From Bacteroidota bacterium (lineage in GTDB: Bacteria > Bacteroidota > Bacteroidia > Bacteroidales > GCA-2748055): a stretch of DNA of 14,945 nucleotides. The DNA is taken from positions 1 to 14,945 of the forward strand of contig JAUVIT010000005.1 in assembly GCA_030592605.1 (NCBI GenBank). The letters are read 5' to 3'. This document shows, piece after piece, positions 6,851 through 14,607 of the stretch. The stretch's first letter is position 1, and each line of letters begins with the position of its first letter. Made by a program: the position numbers and the translations under genes. The notes beneath the pieces were generated by a model. The model saw nothing but the letters and a program-made list of their open reading frames with translations. It was not told where the DNA came from and did not search any database.

Positions 6851-8143
6851 ATGGACAGAAGAAATTTCATCGGTAAATCGGCCGTTGCTGCCGGTGCATT
6901 TACTATTATTCCAAGCCAGGTTATGGCTAAAGATTCTAAGAATTCAATCGCCCCAGGCGAAACAATAAACCTGGGTTATATTGGAGTAGGCAAGCAGAGT
7001 CTCCATTTATTAAATGCGCTGGCTAAATGTCCGGAGACCATGGTGCTGGCTGCCTGTGATGTGGACATAAATAAGCTGGAGCGTTTTAAAGGATTAGCAG
7101 AAAAAGCCAATGCCGCAAAACTTGATGGTGGTACCTTGGTCGTTGATACCTATGAGAATTACAGGGAGCTCCTGGATAGAAAAGACATTGATGCAGTGGT
7201 TATTGCCACTCCCGACCACTGGCATGCCATGATTGCCGTAGATGCCGCCAAAGCGGGTAAGGATATCTTTTGCGAAAAGCCCATGGCTCTGACTGTGGCT
7301 GAAGGAAGGGCCATGGTGGATGCATGCAGAAAATACAGCCGGGTTTTTCAAACCGGGAACATGCAACGTTCCTGGAGGAATTTCAGACATGCCTGTGAGA
7401 TGGTTTCCAACGGATACATTGGCGAAATTGAAACGATCAATGTAAGTGTGGGGGATCCAGTGATGGCCTGCGAACTTCTTGAGGAGCCTGATCCTGATTT
7501 TCTGAACTGGGACCTCTGGGTCGGTCCTTCACTTTTTAGAAACTATAATTCGGAACTGGCTCCTTCAATAGCATTTAACGGATATCCCAACTGGAGGAAC
7601 TATAGTGGTTTTGGTGGCGGAATGGTTACTGACTGGGGTGCGCATATGTTCGATATTGCCCAGTGGGCCATGGGCATGGACAAGAGTGGGCCGGTGGAAT
7701 TTATTGCACCGGAACATGGAGCCAAAAGGGGAATGAAGATGATATATGAAAATGGTGTGACCATGAATCATGTGGATTGGGGTGACTACAATGCGGTGCA
7801 GTTCCTGGGTTCAGAAGGCAAGATTGAGGTAAGTCGTAGTTTTTACCGCTCCGATATTGAGGGACTGACCGAAGTTGAACTAAAGGAGAGTGATACACCT
7901 CTATACAAGAGCGACAACCACTACCAGGACTGGGTGGATGCCATCAAGAAAAGAACACGTCCGGTATCCGATGTGGAGACAGGTCACCGGACCGCTTCAC
8001 TTTGTAACATCGTTAATATCGGGTATACCCTGGAGCGAACACTGAAGTGGAAACCTGCGCATGAAAGATTCATTGATGATGATGATGCCAATAGCATGCT
8101 CAACAGGCCTTTCCGTGGATCATGGGATTTTCATGACTTTTAG
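6851..8143 (+). CDS. Tat-exported Gfo/Idh/MocA family oxidoreductase
   Basis: This is a 430-residue NAD(P)-dependent sugar dehydrogenase-like protein. The ATG at 6851 is chosen because it begins a twin-arginine signal, MDRRNFIGKSAVAAGAF, instead of the upstream in-frame ATG at 6797. A Rossmann fold follows: GYIGVGKQS at 42-50, AACDVD at 67-72, IATPDHWHAMIAV at 118-130 and the catalytic EKP lysine motif CEKPMAL (E142-K143-P144). The C-terminal domain carries FGGGMVTDWGAHMFDIAQW, with D261, H265 and D268 where the family places substrate/catalytic residues. The family oxidises, reduces or otherwise handles sugars through keto intermediates; some Tat-type members keep the cofactor tightly bound and act outside the cytoplasm. 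The PKD gene begins 23 nt downstream. Substrate is unknown; a glycoside or free sugar hydroxyl is the likely target. Confidence 0.88.
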   Translation: MDRRNFIGKSAVAAGAFTIIPSQVMAKDSKNSIAPGETINLGYIGVGKQSLHLLNALAKCPETMVLAACDVDINKLERFKGLAEKANAAKLDGGTLVVDTYENYRELLDRKDIDAVVIATPDHWHAMIAVDAAKAGKDIFCEKPMALTVAEGRAMVDACRKYSRVFQTGNMQRSWRNFRHACEMVSNGYIGEIETINVSVGDPVMACELLEEPDPDFLNWDLWVGPSLFRNYNSELAPSIAFNGYPNWRNYSGFGGGMVTDWGAHMFDIAQWAMGMDKSGPVEFIAPEHGAKRGMKMIYENGVTMNHVDWGDYNAVQFLGSEGKIEVSRSFYRSDIEGLTEVELKESDTPLYKSDNHYQDWVDAIKKRTRPVSDVETGHRTASLCNIVNIGYTLERTLKWKPAHERFIDDDDANSMLNRPFRGSWDFHDF

Positions 8144-8166
8144 AAAAAAATCGTAAAAGCTCCTCA

Positions 8167-9837
8167 ATGAAAGAACGAGCAATATTGCTCTTCATACTAT
8201 TTATTATCCTTCTGCCCATTGACGGGCACGGTCAGGATCTTCCATCTGCAGAGATCCTGACCGCCGATGCGGCCTGGTGTGATCTTAGCAACAATCTGAC
8301 AGTTGCTGATATCCTGATTACAGGGGAAATTGATACCTCCCGCTTCGATCTGGTGGTAGCGATCCAGGGAACCAGGGATACTCTGGTCAACCTTCCCTCG
8401 GGCATTTTTCAACTCTACCTCAATAACCAGCTGGGCCTCAATGAATATATTGTCTATAAAGTAATCGAATATCAAGAATACTTCACCCTGGAGAATGATG
8501 TGAACGACACCCTGATCATGGAGGTATACCCCTGGCCGGAAATGACTTTCACTGCGGAGTTCGAAAGTCAGTGTAGTCCGGCCGAGATAGTCTTCAGAGC
8601 CAAGGAGGGCTACCCCAGCTATACCTGGAATTTTGGAGATGGAACCAGAACAAGCACAACAACAAATTGGATCAGACATACCTACACCAGCCAGGAGGAT
8701 GTGGACGAGATCAACTTTCAAACTGGCCTTCAGATAAGAACTAGCTTCGGATGTGTGGATTCTGTCCAAGATGAAATCACAATCTATCCCACTCCAGATG
8801 CCGGTTTCCAGGCTAGTCCTGAACTACTGTTCTATCCCAATACCACGGTATACCTGACCAATAATACCTCTGCGGGGAGCTGGGATTTCCTTTGGGATTT
8901 TGGCGATGCATCCAGAAATTACACAAGAGATCCCGGCGAACATATTTACTCTACCTGGGGTGTTTACGATATTGAGATGGAATGGTCCACAAGCATGTGT
9001 TCGGGCAGTGTGATCAAAGAGATAGAGATACGTCCTCCGGCACCTGAAGCTCATTTTTCACCCGACACATCGGGTTGTCCGCCCTTGCTGGTTAACTTCA
9101 CTAACAGCACCCTGTATGCTGACACCTATGCGTGGGACTTTGACGATGGCACCTACTCTACTGAGGTCAATCCCTCTCATATTTTCCATGAGAGCAAATC
9201 ACATTATGTGAAACTAGTTGCAAGCGGGCTTTCAGGCAGCGACAGTCTGGAGCAGGTCATCACCGTATTTGATATCCCAGTTGCCATGTTTGAGCCCAGT
9301 ACCACTGAAACAAATAACCTGGAAGCGGAGATTAGCTTTGATAACAATTCGGTGGGCGGCGTCCGCTATTTATGGGACTTTGGTGATGGCAGCAGCTCCG
9401 AAGAAGAGAGCCCGACACATATATTTAACTCCAGCGGGACCTTTACAATTACGCTTTACGCATGGAATAGTGATGAGTGCGCCGATACGCTGATCATGGA
9501 GGACCTGATACGCATTCATGATGGTGAAGGAAGCAGCACATTTCCCAATGCTTTCATGTGGAACGGCTCAGGTCCCACAGGTGGTCACTGGACACCAGGG
9601 AGTATTGATAATACTGTTTTTCATCCCGATATAGAGAATGCAAGCGAATTGAGATTGATAATCTTTACAAGACTCGGACATAGAGTTTTTGAAAGCAATG
9701 AGGTATACGTGGGTTGGGATGGATATATAAATGAAAGTGAGCTCGCTGTTCAGGGTGTTTATGTGTATAAAGCCTGGATTACTTATTCCAGTGGGGAACA
9801 GGAAGTCCTGACAGGCGATGTTACATTCCTCCACTAA
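8167..9837 (+). CDS. PKD-repeat secreted protein with type B T9SS C-terminal domain
   Basis: This 556-residue protein begins with a Sec signal peptide (MKERAILLFILFIILLPIDGHGQ, cleavage near 22-23). After an Ig-like N-terminal domain (about 24-123) come four PKD-like beta-sandwich repeats, marked by WNFGDGT (154), WDFGDAS (243), WDFDDGT (323) and WDFGDGS (403). The C-terminal 98 residues (FPNAFMWNGSG ... FTRLGHRVFES ... GWDGYINE ... QGVYVYKAWI ... GDVTFLH) fit the gliding-motility-associated type B sorting domain of the type IX secretion system. The protein is thus predicted to be carried across the outer membrane and released or anchored. It has no visible catalytic domain, so a structural or ligand-binding surface role is likely; cysteines at 38, 136, 196, 278, 304 and 438 could form disulfides. 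It lies 23 nt after the oxidoreductase and 18 nt before the peptidase, suggesting cotranscription. Its exact binding partner is unknown. Confidence 0.85.
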   Translation: MKERAILLFILFIILLPIDGHGQDLPSAEILTADAAWCDLSNNLTVADILITGEIDTSRFDLVVAIQGTRDTLVNLPSGIFQLYLNNQLGLNEYIVYKVIEYQEYFTLENDVNDTLIMEVYPWPEMTFTAEFESQCSPAEIVFRAKEGYPSYTWNFGDGTRTSTTTNWIRHTYTSQEDVDEINFQTGLQIRTSFGCVDSVQDEITIYPTPDAGFQASPELLFYPNTTVYLTNNTSAGSWDFLWDFGDASRNYTRDPGEHIYSTWGVYDIEMEWSTSMCSGSVIKEIEIRPPAPEAHFSPDTSGCPPLLVNFTNSTLYADTYAWDFDDGTYSTEVNPSHIFHESKSHYVKLVASGLSGSDSLEQVITVFDIPVAMFEPSTTETNNLEAEISFDNNSVGGVRYLWDFGDGSSSEEESPTHIFNSSGTFTITLYAWNSDECADTLIMEDLIRIHDGEGSSTFPNAFMWNGSGPTGGHWTPGSIDNTVFHPDIENASELRLIIFTRLGHRVFESNEVYVGWDGYINESELAVQGVYVYKAWITYSSGEQEVLTGDVTFLH

Positions 9838-9855
9838 AAATTAACATAAAACAAG

Positions 9856-11922
9856 ATGAAGAAATCTTACCTGATTGTCCTTTTATCCTTGGGCATAATG
9901 CTGTTCATGCCACATCTGGCCAATGGACAGGATCCCTTGACTCCGGAAGAACTGCTAAAGCTAAAAACCATTGGAGTGGTAACAATCAGTCCTGAAAATA
10001 AGGAAGTGATTTATAGTGTATCAACTCCCAGAGGACCAAATGATAAACCCGGTGCTTCTACCAGACAATATTTGCGTGCTTCTCTGAACAATTGGGTGCC
10101 AACTCCCCTTTTTGAAAACAGAGTCAGTGCCAGCTCGCCCCAGTACAGCTCAGATGGCAAACACATCGGTTTTCTCTATGCAAATGAAGATGAACCCCGT
10201 CAGGTCTGGGTGATGAACTCCACAGGAGGAAGCATCAAAAAGCTTAGCAATGAACCATCCGGGGTAAGTCAGTTTAAATGGCAACCCGGGAAAAACGGAA
10301 TCGCATACCTCTCCAGGGACATGACCTCCGATCGCGAAAAAGAATTAAAGAAGAGGGGCTACGATTTTATCTTCTACGAAGAGAATCTAAAGAACAGCAC
10401 CCTTCATATGGCCTCCTACGATGAAGCCTGGAACCAGACCAGTGTATGGAAAATTACCCATGAAGGTAATACCTGGGATTTCGAGTTTGACCGGCAGGGA
10501 AAGCAGATCGCTGCATCCATCTCCCCCTTAAATCTGATCGACCAGCGCTATATGTTCCGAAAGATCTTCCTCATTGACCTTGAGTCAGGCAAAATGAGGC
10601 AGGTCTCCCAAAATGAAGGCAAACTGGGCAACTATGTTTTCAGTCCCGATGGTCAAGATCTGGCCTATGCAGCTGCACTCAACATCAATGACTCCCAGGT
10701 GAGTCAGGCCTATGTTGTGAACCTGGCCTCCGGATCTGTCACCAACCTTACACCGCCAGACTTCAGGGGACATATCTCCTGGGTGAACTGGAAGGACAAC
10801 GATCACCTGCTCTACCATGCCGGAGAGGGAGTCTACCCTACATTAAGTGTGGTTCCGGTGTCGGGCGGACAAAGAGAGGTGATTCTGAATGCAGCCGATA
10901 ATGGAATAATTTTTGGCCATCCCCTCTTCACCCCCGATTTCAAACATTTTATTTTTTCCGGATCCACTTCGGACGACAGAAGCAATCTCTACCACTGGGA
11001 TGGGAAAGGTGCATTGACAAAGGTTTCGAACCAAAATCCCTGGTTAAAAGAAAAGCTGCTTGGAAAACAGGAGGTAATTCGCTACCAGGCAAGGGATGGA
11101 CAGGAGATTGAAGGTATCATGATCCACCCGGTGACTTATGAACCGGACCAATCTTATCCACTCATTGTATATGTTCATGGCGGTCCAGAGGCCCATGAAA
11201 GCACTGGATGGATGAGCCGTTACGCAACACCTGGTCAGGTAATGGCTGGTAAGGGGTACCTGGTGTTGTACCTCAACTACAGGGCCAGTACCGGCTACGG
11301 AGTCGATTTCGCCATGGAAGGTTTTATGGATCCCGCCGGCAAGGAGTTTGATGATATTGCAGATGGCATAGATTGGGCAGTACGCGAGAAAGGTGCCAAC
11401 CCGGAACGGGTTGGAATGGCAGGTGGATCGTACGGGGGATATGCCTCAGCATGGTTCGCCACTTATTACACCCAATATGTGAAGGCTGTCTGCATGTTTG
11501 TGGGCATCAGTAATTCAGTAAGTAAAAGGGGCACTACCGATATCCCTTACGAAGAGCTTTATGTTCACTCCGGGGCAAAGCTGGAGGAACAGTGGCAACT
11601 GGACCTGGAACGAAGTCCGGTATACTGGGCCCACCAGAGCAAGACTGCCACACTGATCTATGGGGGTGCAGCCGATACAAGGGTCCACCCATCCCAGAGT
11701 CTGGAATTCTATCGCAGGATGAAGATGAATGACCACCCGGCAGTAAGGTTAGTGCAGTACCCTGGCGAAGGACACGGCAACAGGAAACAGGTTGGACAAA
11801 TCGATGTGCTCCACAGGCAGATGGAGTGGCTCGACTGGTATGTCAGGGACCTCAATCCCCTGGACGGACCCATGCCTCGACTGGACATCTCTGACACCTA
11901 CGGACTGGACTGGAATTACTAA
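9856..11922 (+). CDS. S9 family (prolyl oligopeptidase/DPP-like) secreted serine peptidase
   Basis: This 688-residue peptidase has a Sec signal peptide (MKKSYLIVLLSLGIMLFMPHLANGQ, cut near residue 24). Its N-terminal beta-propeller (about 30-400) includes WD40/PD40-type strands such as YSSDGKHIGFLY and FSPDGQDLAY. A C-terminal alpha/beta-hydrolase domain follows (about 410-665). The triad is complete: nucleophile S525 in GGSYGGYASAW, D607 in GGAADTRVHPSQS and H640 in PGEGHGN; the oxyanion segment YVHGGPEAH is at 439-447. The family cleaves short peptides in the periplasm, usually after proline or acting as acylaminoacyl/dipeptidyl peptidases. It ends the plus-strand run and faces the TIM-barrel gene tail to tail. 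A role in maturing a neighbouring secreted protein is only a guess; general peptide scavenging is the default. The propeller lacks obvious Glu-Glu DPP-IV markers that would fix its specificity. Confidence 0.9.
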   Translation: MKKSYLIVLLSLGIMLFMPHLANGQDPLTPEELLKLKTIGVVTISPENKEVIYSVSTPRGPNDKPGASTRQYLRASLNNWVPTPLFENRVSASSPQYSSDGKHIGFLYANEDEPRQVWVMNSTGGSIKKLSNEPSGVSQFKWQPGKNGIAYLSRDMTSDREKELKKRGYDFIFYEENLKNSTLHMASYDEAWNQTSVWKITHEGNTWDFEFDRQGKQIAASISPLNLIDQRYMFRKIFLIDLESGKMRQVSQNEGKLGNYVFSPDGQDLAYAAALNINDSQVSQAYVVNLASGSVTNLTPPDFRGHISWVNWKDNDHLLYHAGEGVYPTLSVVPVSGGQREVILNAADNGIIFGHPLFTPDFKHFIFSGSTSDDRSNLYHWDGKGALTKVSNQNPWLKEKLLGKQEVIRYQARDGQEIEGIMIHPVTYEPDQSYPLIVYVHGGPEAHESTGWMSRYATPGQVMAGKGYLVLYLNYRASTGYGVDFAMEGFMDPAGKEFDDIADGIDWAVREKGANPERVGMAGGSYGGYASAWFATYYTQYVKAVCMFVGISNSVSKRGTTDIPYEELYVHSGAKLEEQWQLDLERSPVYWAHQSKTATLIYGGAADTRVHPSQSLEFYRRMKMNDHPAVRLVQYPGEGHGNRKQVGQIDVLHRQMEWLDWYVRDLNPLDGPMPRLDISDTYGLDWNY

Positions 11923-11934
11923 TAGCATATGCCC

Positions 11935-11951
11935 ATGAAACATAATTTCAT
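11935..11951. terminator. Weak hairpin between convergent genes
   Basis: In the 68-bp gap between two converging genes, ATGAAA (11935-11940) pairs with TTTCAT (11946-11951) around a 5-nt loop. The stem is AT-rich and no T-run follows on either strand, so a terminator role is tentative. Nothing else was seen in this gap. Confidence 0.2.
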
Positions 11952-11990
11952 CGTAGCCCAAAGAATAAGGTACGATTCATCAAGATTGGT

Positions 11991-12890
11991 TCATAAGCCC
12001 AGGTATTTTGTCAGAAGTTCCTTGCCCTGATGGATGGCATCTCTACCGGTAGACTCAATACCGTACCATCCGGTGTAGCCCATCTTCTTCGACATCCGAA
12101 TCATCCGTCCCGTGAGCTCTTCAGTAGGCTGGTTCCGGTAAGACATCCCCTTGGCATAAGGAAGCATCTTTTCCAGGTAGGCCAGGTTGTCAAACTCAGG
12201 ACCCGGTTGGCGCCAGTCGGGATAGCTTCCGAATAGCGGATGGTCGACTGTTGCAAACAGCCTTTCCATCCAGTCCGGATCATTGGAAACCCCTCCATGA
12301 TTTTCAATCACCACATTGATCCCCGCCTGGGAAGCATATTCCAGCAGCATCTGGTAGGAATCCACTGCCCACTCCAGGTTCTCCTCCGGAGAGGCATCCT
12401 CAAGGCCCCTGCAGTTGGTACGGATGGTATGGCAGCCCAGGTAGTGGGCCACATCGATCCATTTCCGGTGATTGATTCCATATTGCTTCCGCACCTTTGC
12501 TTCCGGCGAACAGGGATCTCCTTCTGCATCCACCATAATCAGCACCATGGATACACCATAGTCCTCCGCATTTTGTTTCAGCTGATTCAGATAGTCCATG
12601 TGAGGAACTTCAAAGAGGGTATTTACAAACTCGATCCCATTGATATCAAACTCCTCCCTGGCCAGCTTCGGGAAATCGAGGGTGGTCCATAAGCCCTGTC
12701 TGATCTCATCCACCAGCGACCATTGCGCTATGGAGATATCATCCTTATCGGGCATTATCGGTAAAATACTCACCGATTTCACTGGTTCTTCTGTATTTTC
12801 CTGGGATACACAGGAACCAAGCATGGAGGAAGCCACCACTCCGGCAGCTCCAACTCCAATTGATCTCTCAATAAATTTTCGTCTTTTCAT
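11991..12890 (-). CDS. Xylose-isomerase-like TIM-barrel protein (sugar isomerase/epimerase type), exported lipoprotein
   Basis: This 299-residue protein is of the AP_endonuc_2 / xylose-isomerase-like TIM-barrel superfamily. The start at 12890 is preferred over an earlier ATG at 12905 because it gives a clean signal, MKRRKFIERSIGVGAAGVVA, which combines a twin-arginine-like motif with a lipobox (SSMLGSC, cysteine 27), and because it avoids overlap with the upstream gene. Barrel landmarks include FDINGIEFVN (E87), INVVIENHGG (E196, H198), SYPDWRQPG (D225) and GYTGWYGIES (E279), the usual metal-ligand positions. The third ligand position, often a histidine after strand 7, reads KGMSYRN here. Family members isomerise or epimerise keto-sugars, and some act as lyases on 3-keto-glycosides. 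The gene begins 2 nt after the upstream oxidoreductase stop, so the two are almost surely cotranscribed and functionally linked. The exact reaction is unknown. Confidence 0.85.
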   Translation of the reverse strand: MKRRKFIERSIGVGAAGVVASSMLGSCVSQENTEEPVKSVSILPIMPDKDDISIAQWSLVDEIRQGLWTTLDFPKLAREEFDINGIEFVNTLFEVPHMDYLNQLKQNAEDYGVSMVLIMVDAEGDPCSPEAKVRKQYGINHRKWIDVAHYLGCHTIRTNCRGLEDASPEENLEWAVDSYQMLLEYASQAGINVVIENHGGVSNDPDWMERLFATVDHPLFGSYPDWRQPGPEFDNLAYLEKMLPYAKGMSYRNQPTEELTGRMIRMSKKMGYTGWYGIESTGRDAIHQGKELLTKYLGL

Positions 12891-12892
12891 AA

Positions 12893-14404
12893 TTACATCT
12901 CCCATTTTTTCCTGTATGTTCTGGTTAGAAATTCATTGGCTTTGCTTACATTGGTGATCTCCACCTTTTCAGGATCGTAATCCACCTTCTTCCCGGCCCT
13001 CAGTGCGACCCCACCCAGGAGGATGGTCTGGGTGACCGGTGCTGCCTTCAGGAAGGTGCCGGGCGACTCTTCACCTTTCTTAAAGGCTTCGATCCAGTCA
13101 CGATCGGAGCGGATGGTTTCCTCCTTGGGACTTTTATCTGAACCGGTCAGTTCCACCATTCGTTTTTCCGGAATGATCCTGGGGTTCTCTCCACGGAATC
13201 CTGCCAGGATCTTTCCCTTATCTCCAACAAACATCATCCCCTCGCGAGGCAAATCCTTGCCATCGGCTTCAAGCTCTTTCGGAGTGAAAGGTTTCATACC
13301 GCCATCATACCAGTATAGTTTGAAGGCAGGTAGGGTCTCCTGCTCCGGGAAATCAAATTTCACCATGCTGGAATAAGGAAAGGCCACATTATTGCGTACA
13401 CCCCTGCTCACATGATTTACCACCTCGCTGGTGGTGGTTCCGTAGGCCCTGGCGCTCAAGGGAGCCGTATTGATCCCCATCTGCAGAAACATGGGCCATA
13501 GACTGTAATGTCCCATATCGGCAATTGCTCCGGCACCAAAATCATACCATCCCCGGAATACAGCATGGGTATAGTTGGGATGATAGGGACGGTCGGGGAC
13601 GGGCCCCAACCAGAGGTCCCAGTCAAATCCCTCCGGAATAGGTTTTCCCTCTTTTGGATTGGCGGTCCATTGCGGCCATACCGGGCGGTTCGACCAGTTA
13701 TGGATCTCAGTCAGGTTTCCGATGACCCCCTGGCTGATCCACTCCCTGGCCACATCCAGGCCACTTCTTTGGCTCCAGGCCAGCAGGTGGGAACCTACGC
13801 CCGTCTGCCTGGCTGTATCTATGGTTAGCAAGGCCTCTTTCATACGGTTGGCAATGGGCTTGTGAATCACCACAGGTTTCCCCTTTTTCAAAGAAGCGAT
13901 GGATATTGCTGCATGCAGGTGATCGGGGGTCATAATCTTTACCGCATCCACATCACTTTCCTTCTCCAACAACTCCCTGTAATCATTGTAGGAAGCACAT
14001 CCACTATCAGACCCCTGACCGCTTTTCAGCGCATAGTATTTATCCACGAATTCCTTACCCAGATCACGACCTCCGGGAATTCCATCCAGGCCACTCCCCC
14101 ATTCAGAATCTTCCAGGGTACGGCGCATAATATTTCGAATGCCATTAAGCGACCAGTCCACATAGTCGGTGCTGAACTTATTGGGATCGCATACAGAGGT
14201 GATCCGGATGTCCTCCTCCTTCAGGAGGGGGGCCATCTCACGGATCCCCTGGGTTCCGCATCCGATATAAGCAATATTCATTTTGTCACTGGGTGCCGTA
14301 AAGCCCACACCTCCCAATACATGTCTGGGAACAACAGTGAAAGCAGCCGCCGCCGCAGTGGTACCCACAAACTCTCTGCGGGTAATTTTTCTTTTATTTT
14401 TCAT
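12893..14404 (-). CDS. Tat-exported Gfo/Idh/MocA family oxidoreductase with HKP in place of EKP
   Basis: This 503-residue dehydrogenase-like protein has a twin-arginine signal (KITRREFVGTTAAAAAFTVVP). The Rossmann domain shows IAYIGCGTQGIREM (GxGxxG) at 44-57, an acidic strand-2 turn SVCDPNKF at 70-77, MTPDHLHAAISIA at 158-170 and the catalytic-lysine site as VIHKPIAN (H181-K182-P183) where most relatives have EKP. The longer chain, with an insert around 80-140 and a WDLWLGPVPDRPYHPNY segment near 261-277, matches the large Gfo/Idh/MocA type common in Bacteroidota and Planctomycetes. FGAGAIADMGHYSLWP at 289-304 is the substrate-side motif. The family uses bound NAD(P) to oxidise sugar hydroxyls. 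It sits 2 nt before the TIM-barrel gene, forming an oxidation-plus-isomerisation/cleavage pair. It is divergent from a third family member. Substrate unknown. Confidence 0.88.
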   Translation of the reverse strand: MKNKRKITRREFVGTTAAAAAFTVVPRHVLGGVGFTAPSDKMNIAYIGCGTQGIREMAPLLKEEDIRITSVCDPNKFSTDYVDWSLNGIRNIMRRTLEDSEWGSGLDGIPGGRDLGKEFVDKYYALKSGQGSDSGCASYNDYRELLEKESDVDAVKIMTPDHLHAAISIASLKKGKPVVIHKPIANRMKEALLTIDTARQTGVGSHLLAWSQRSGLDVAREWISQGVIGNLTEIHNWSNRPVWPQWTANPKEGKPIPEGFDWDLWLGPVPDRPYHPNYTHAVFRGWYDFGAGAIADMGHYSLWPMFLQMGINTAPLSARAYGTTTSEVVNHVSRGVRNNVAFPYSSMVKFDFPEQETLPAFKLYWYDGGMKPFTPKELEADGKDLPREGMMFVGDKGKILAGFRGENPRIIPEKRMVELTGSDKSPKEETIRSDRDWIEAFKKGEESPGTFLKAAPVTQTILLGGVALRAGKKVDYDPEKVEITNVSKANEFLTRTYRKKWEM

Positions 14405-14607
14405 GATACCAGTTTAGTTAGCCAGCTCAATTTATGAAATTCCTCCATAGCTCTCCCACTGAAGTACTAGAAAAATGATCTTATGTGTAAAATTTACATA
14501 AAAGGCTTCCTGTAATTGCTTCAGTATTTCAACTATGGATTTTTATTAGTAAATTGTAAGGCGATTTTTCAACTTATACGATATACCTAACTTAAATTAA
14601 GACAATT
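14405..14607. promoter_or_regulatory. Divergent intergenic region with two opposed promoters expected
   Basis: These 203 bp separate two divergent Gfo/Idh/MocA genes and must hold both promoters. For the plus gene, TTTC at 14527-14530 followed after 19 nt by TAAATTG (14550-14556) resembles the Bacteroidota -33/-7 pair, with one base missing from the -7 box. No convincing -7 box was found for the minus gene. A palindrome lies near the middle (14480-14504). No small gene is evident. Confidence 0.35.
14480..14504. repeat. Imperfect 25-bp palindrome, candidate operator
   Basis: Two 12-bp arms around a central A at 14492 match at 10 of 12 positions; the inner arms read TGTAAA and TTTACA in register except for the central base. 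It is AT-rich and sits about 75 bp from one start codon and 103 bp from the other, so one regulator could act on both genes. Binding is inferred only from symmetry and position. Confidence 0.4.

Noticed and set aside
8074..8090. Short GAT repeat near the end of the first oxidoreductase gene
   Set aside because: It encodes a run of four aspartates and is too short to be a meaningful tandem repeat.
12030..12692. Plus-strand open frames opposite the TIM-barrel gene
   Set aside because: They are shadows of a minus-strand gene with clear signal peptide and metal-ligand motifs.
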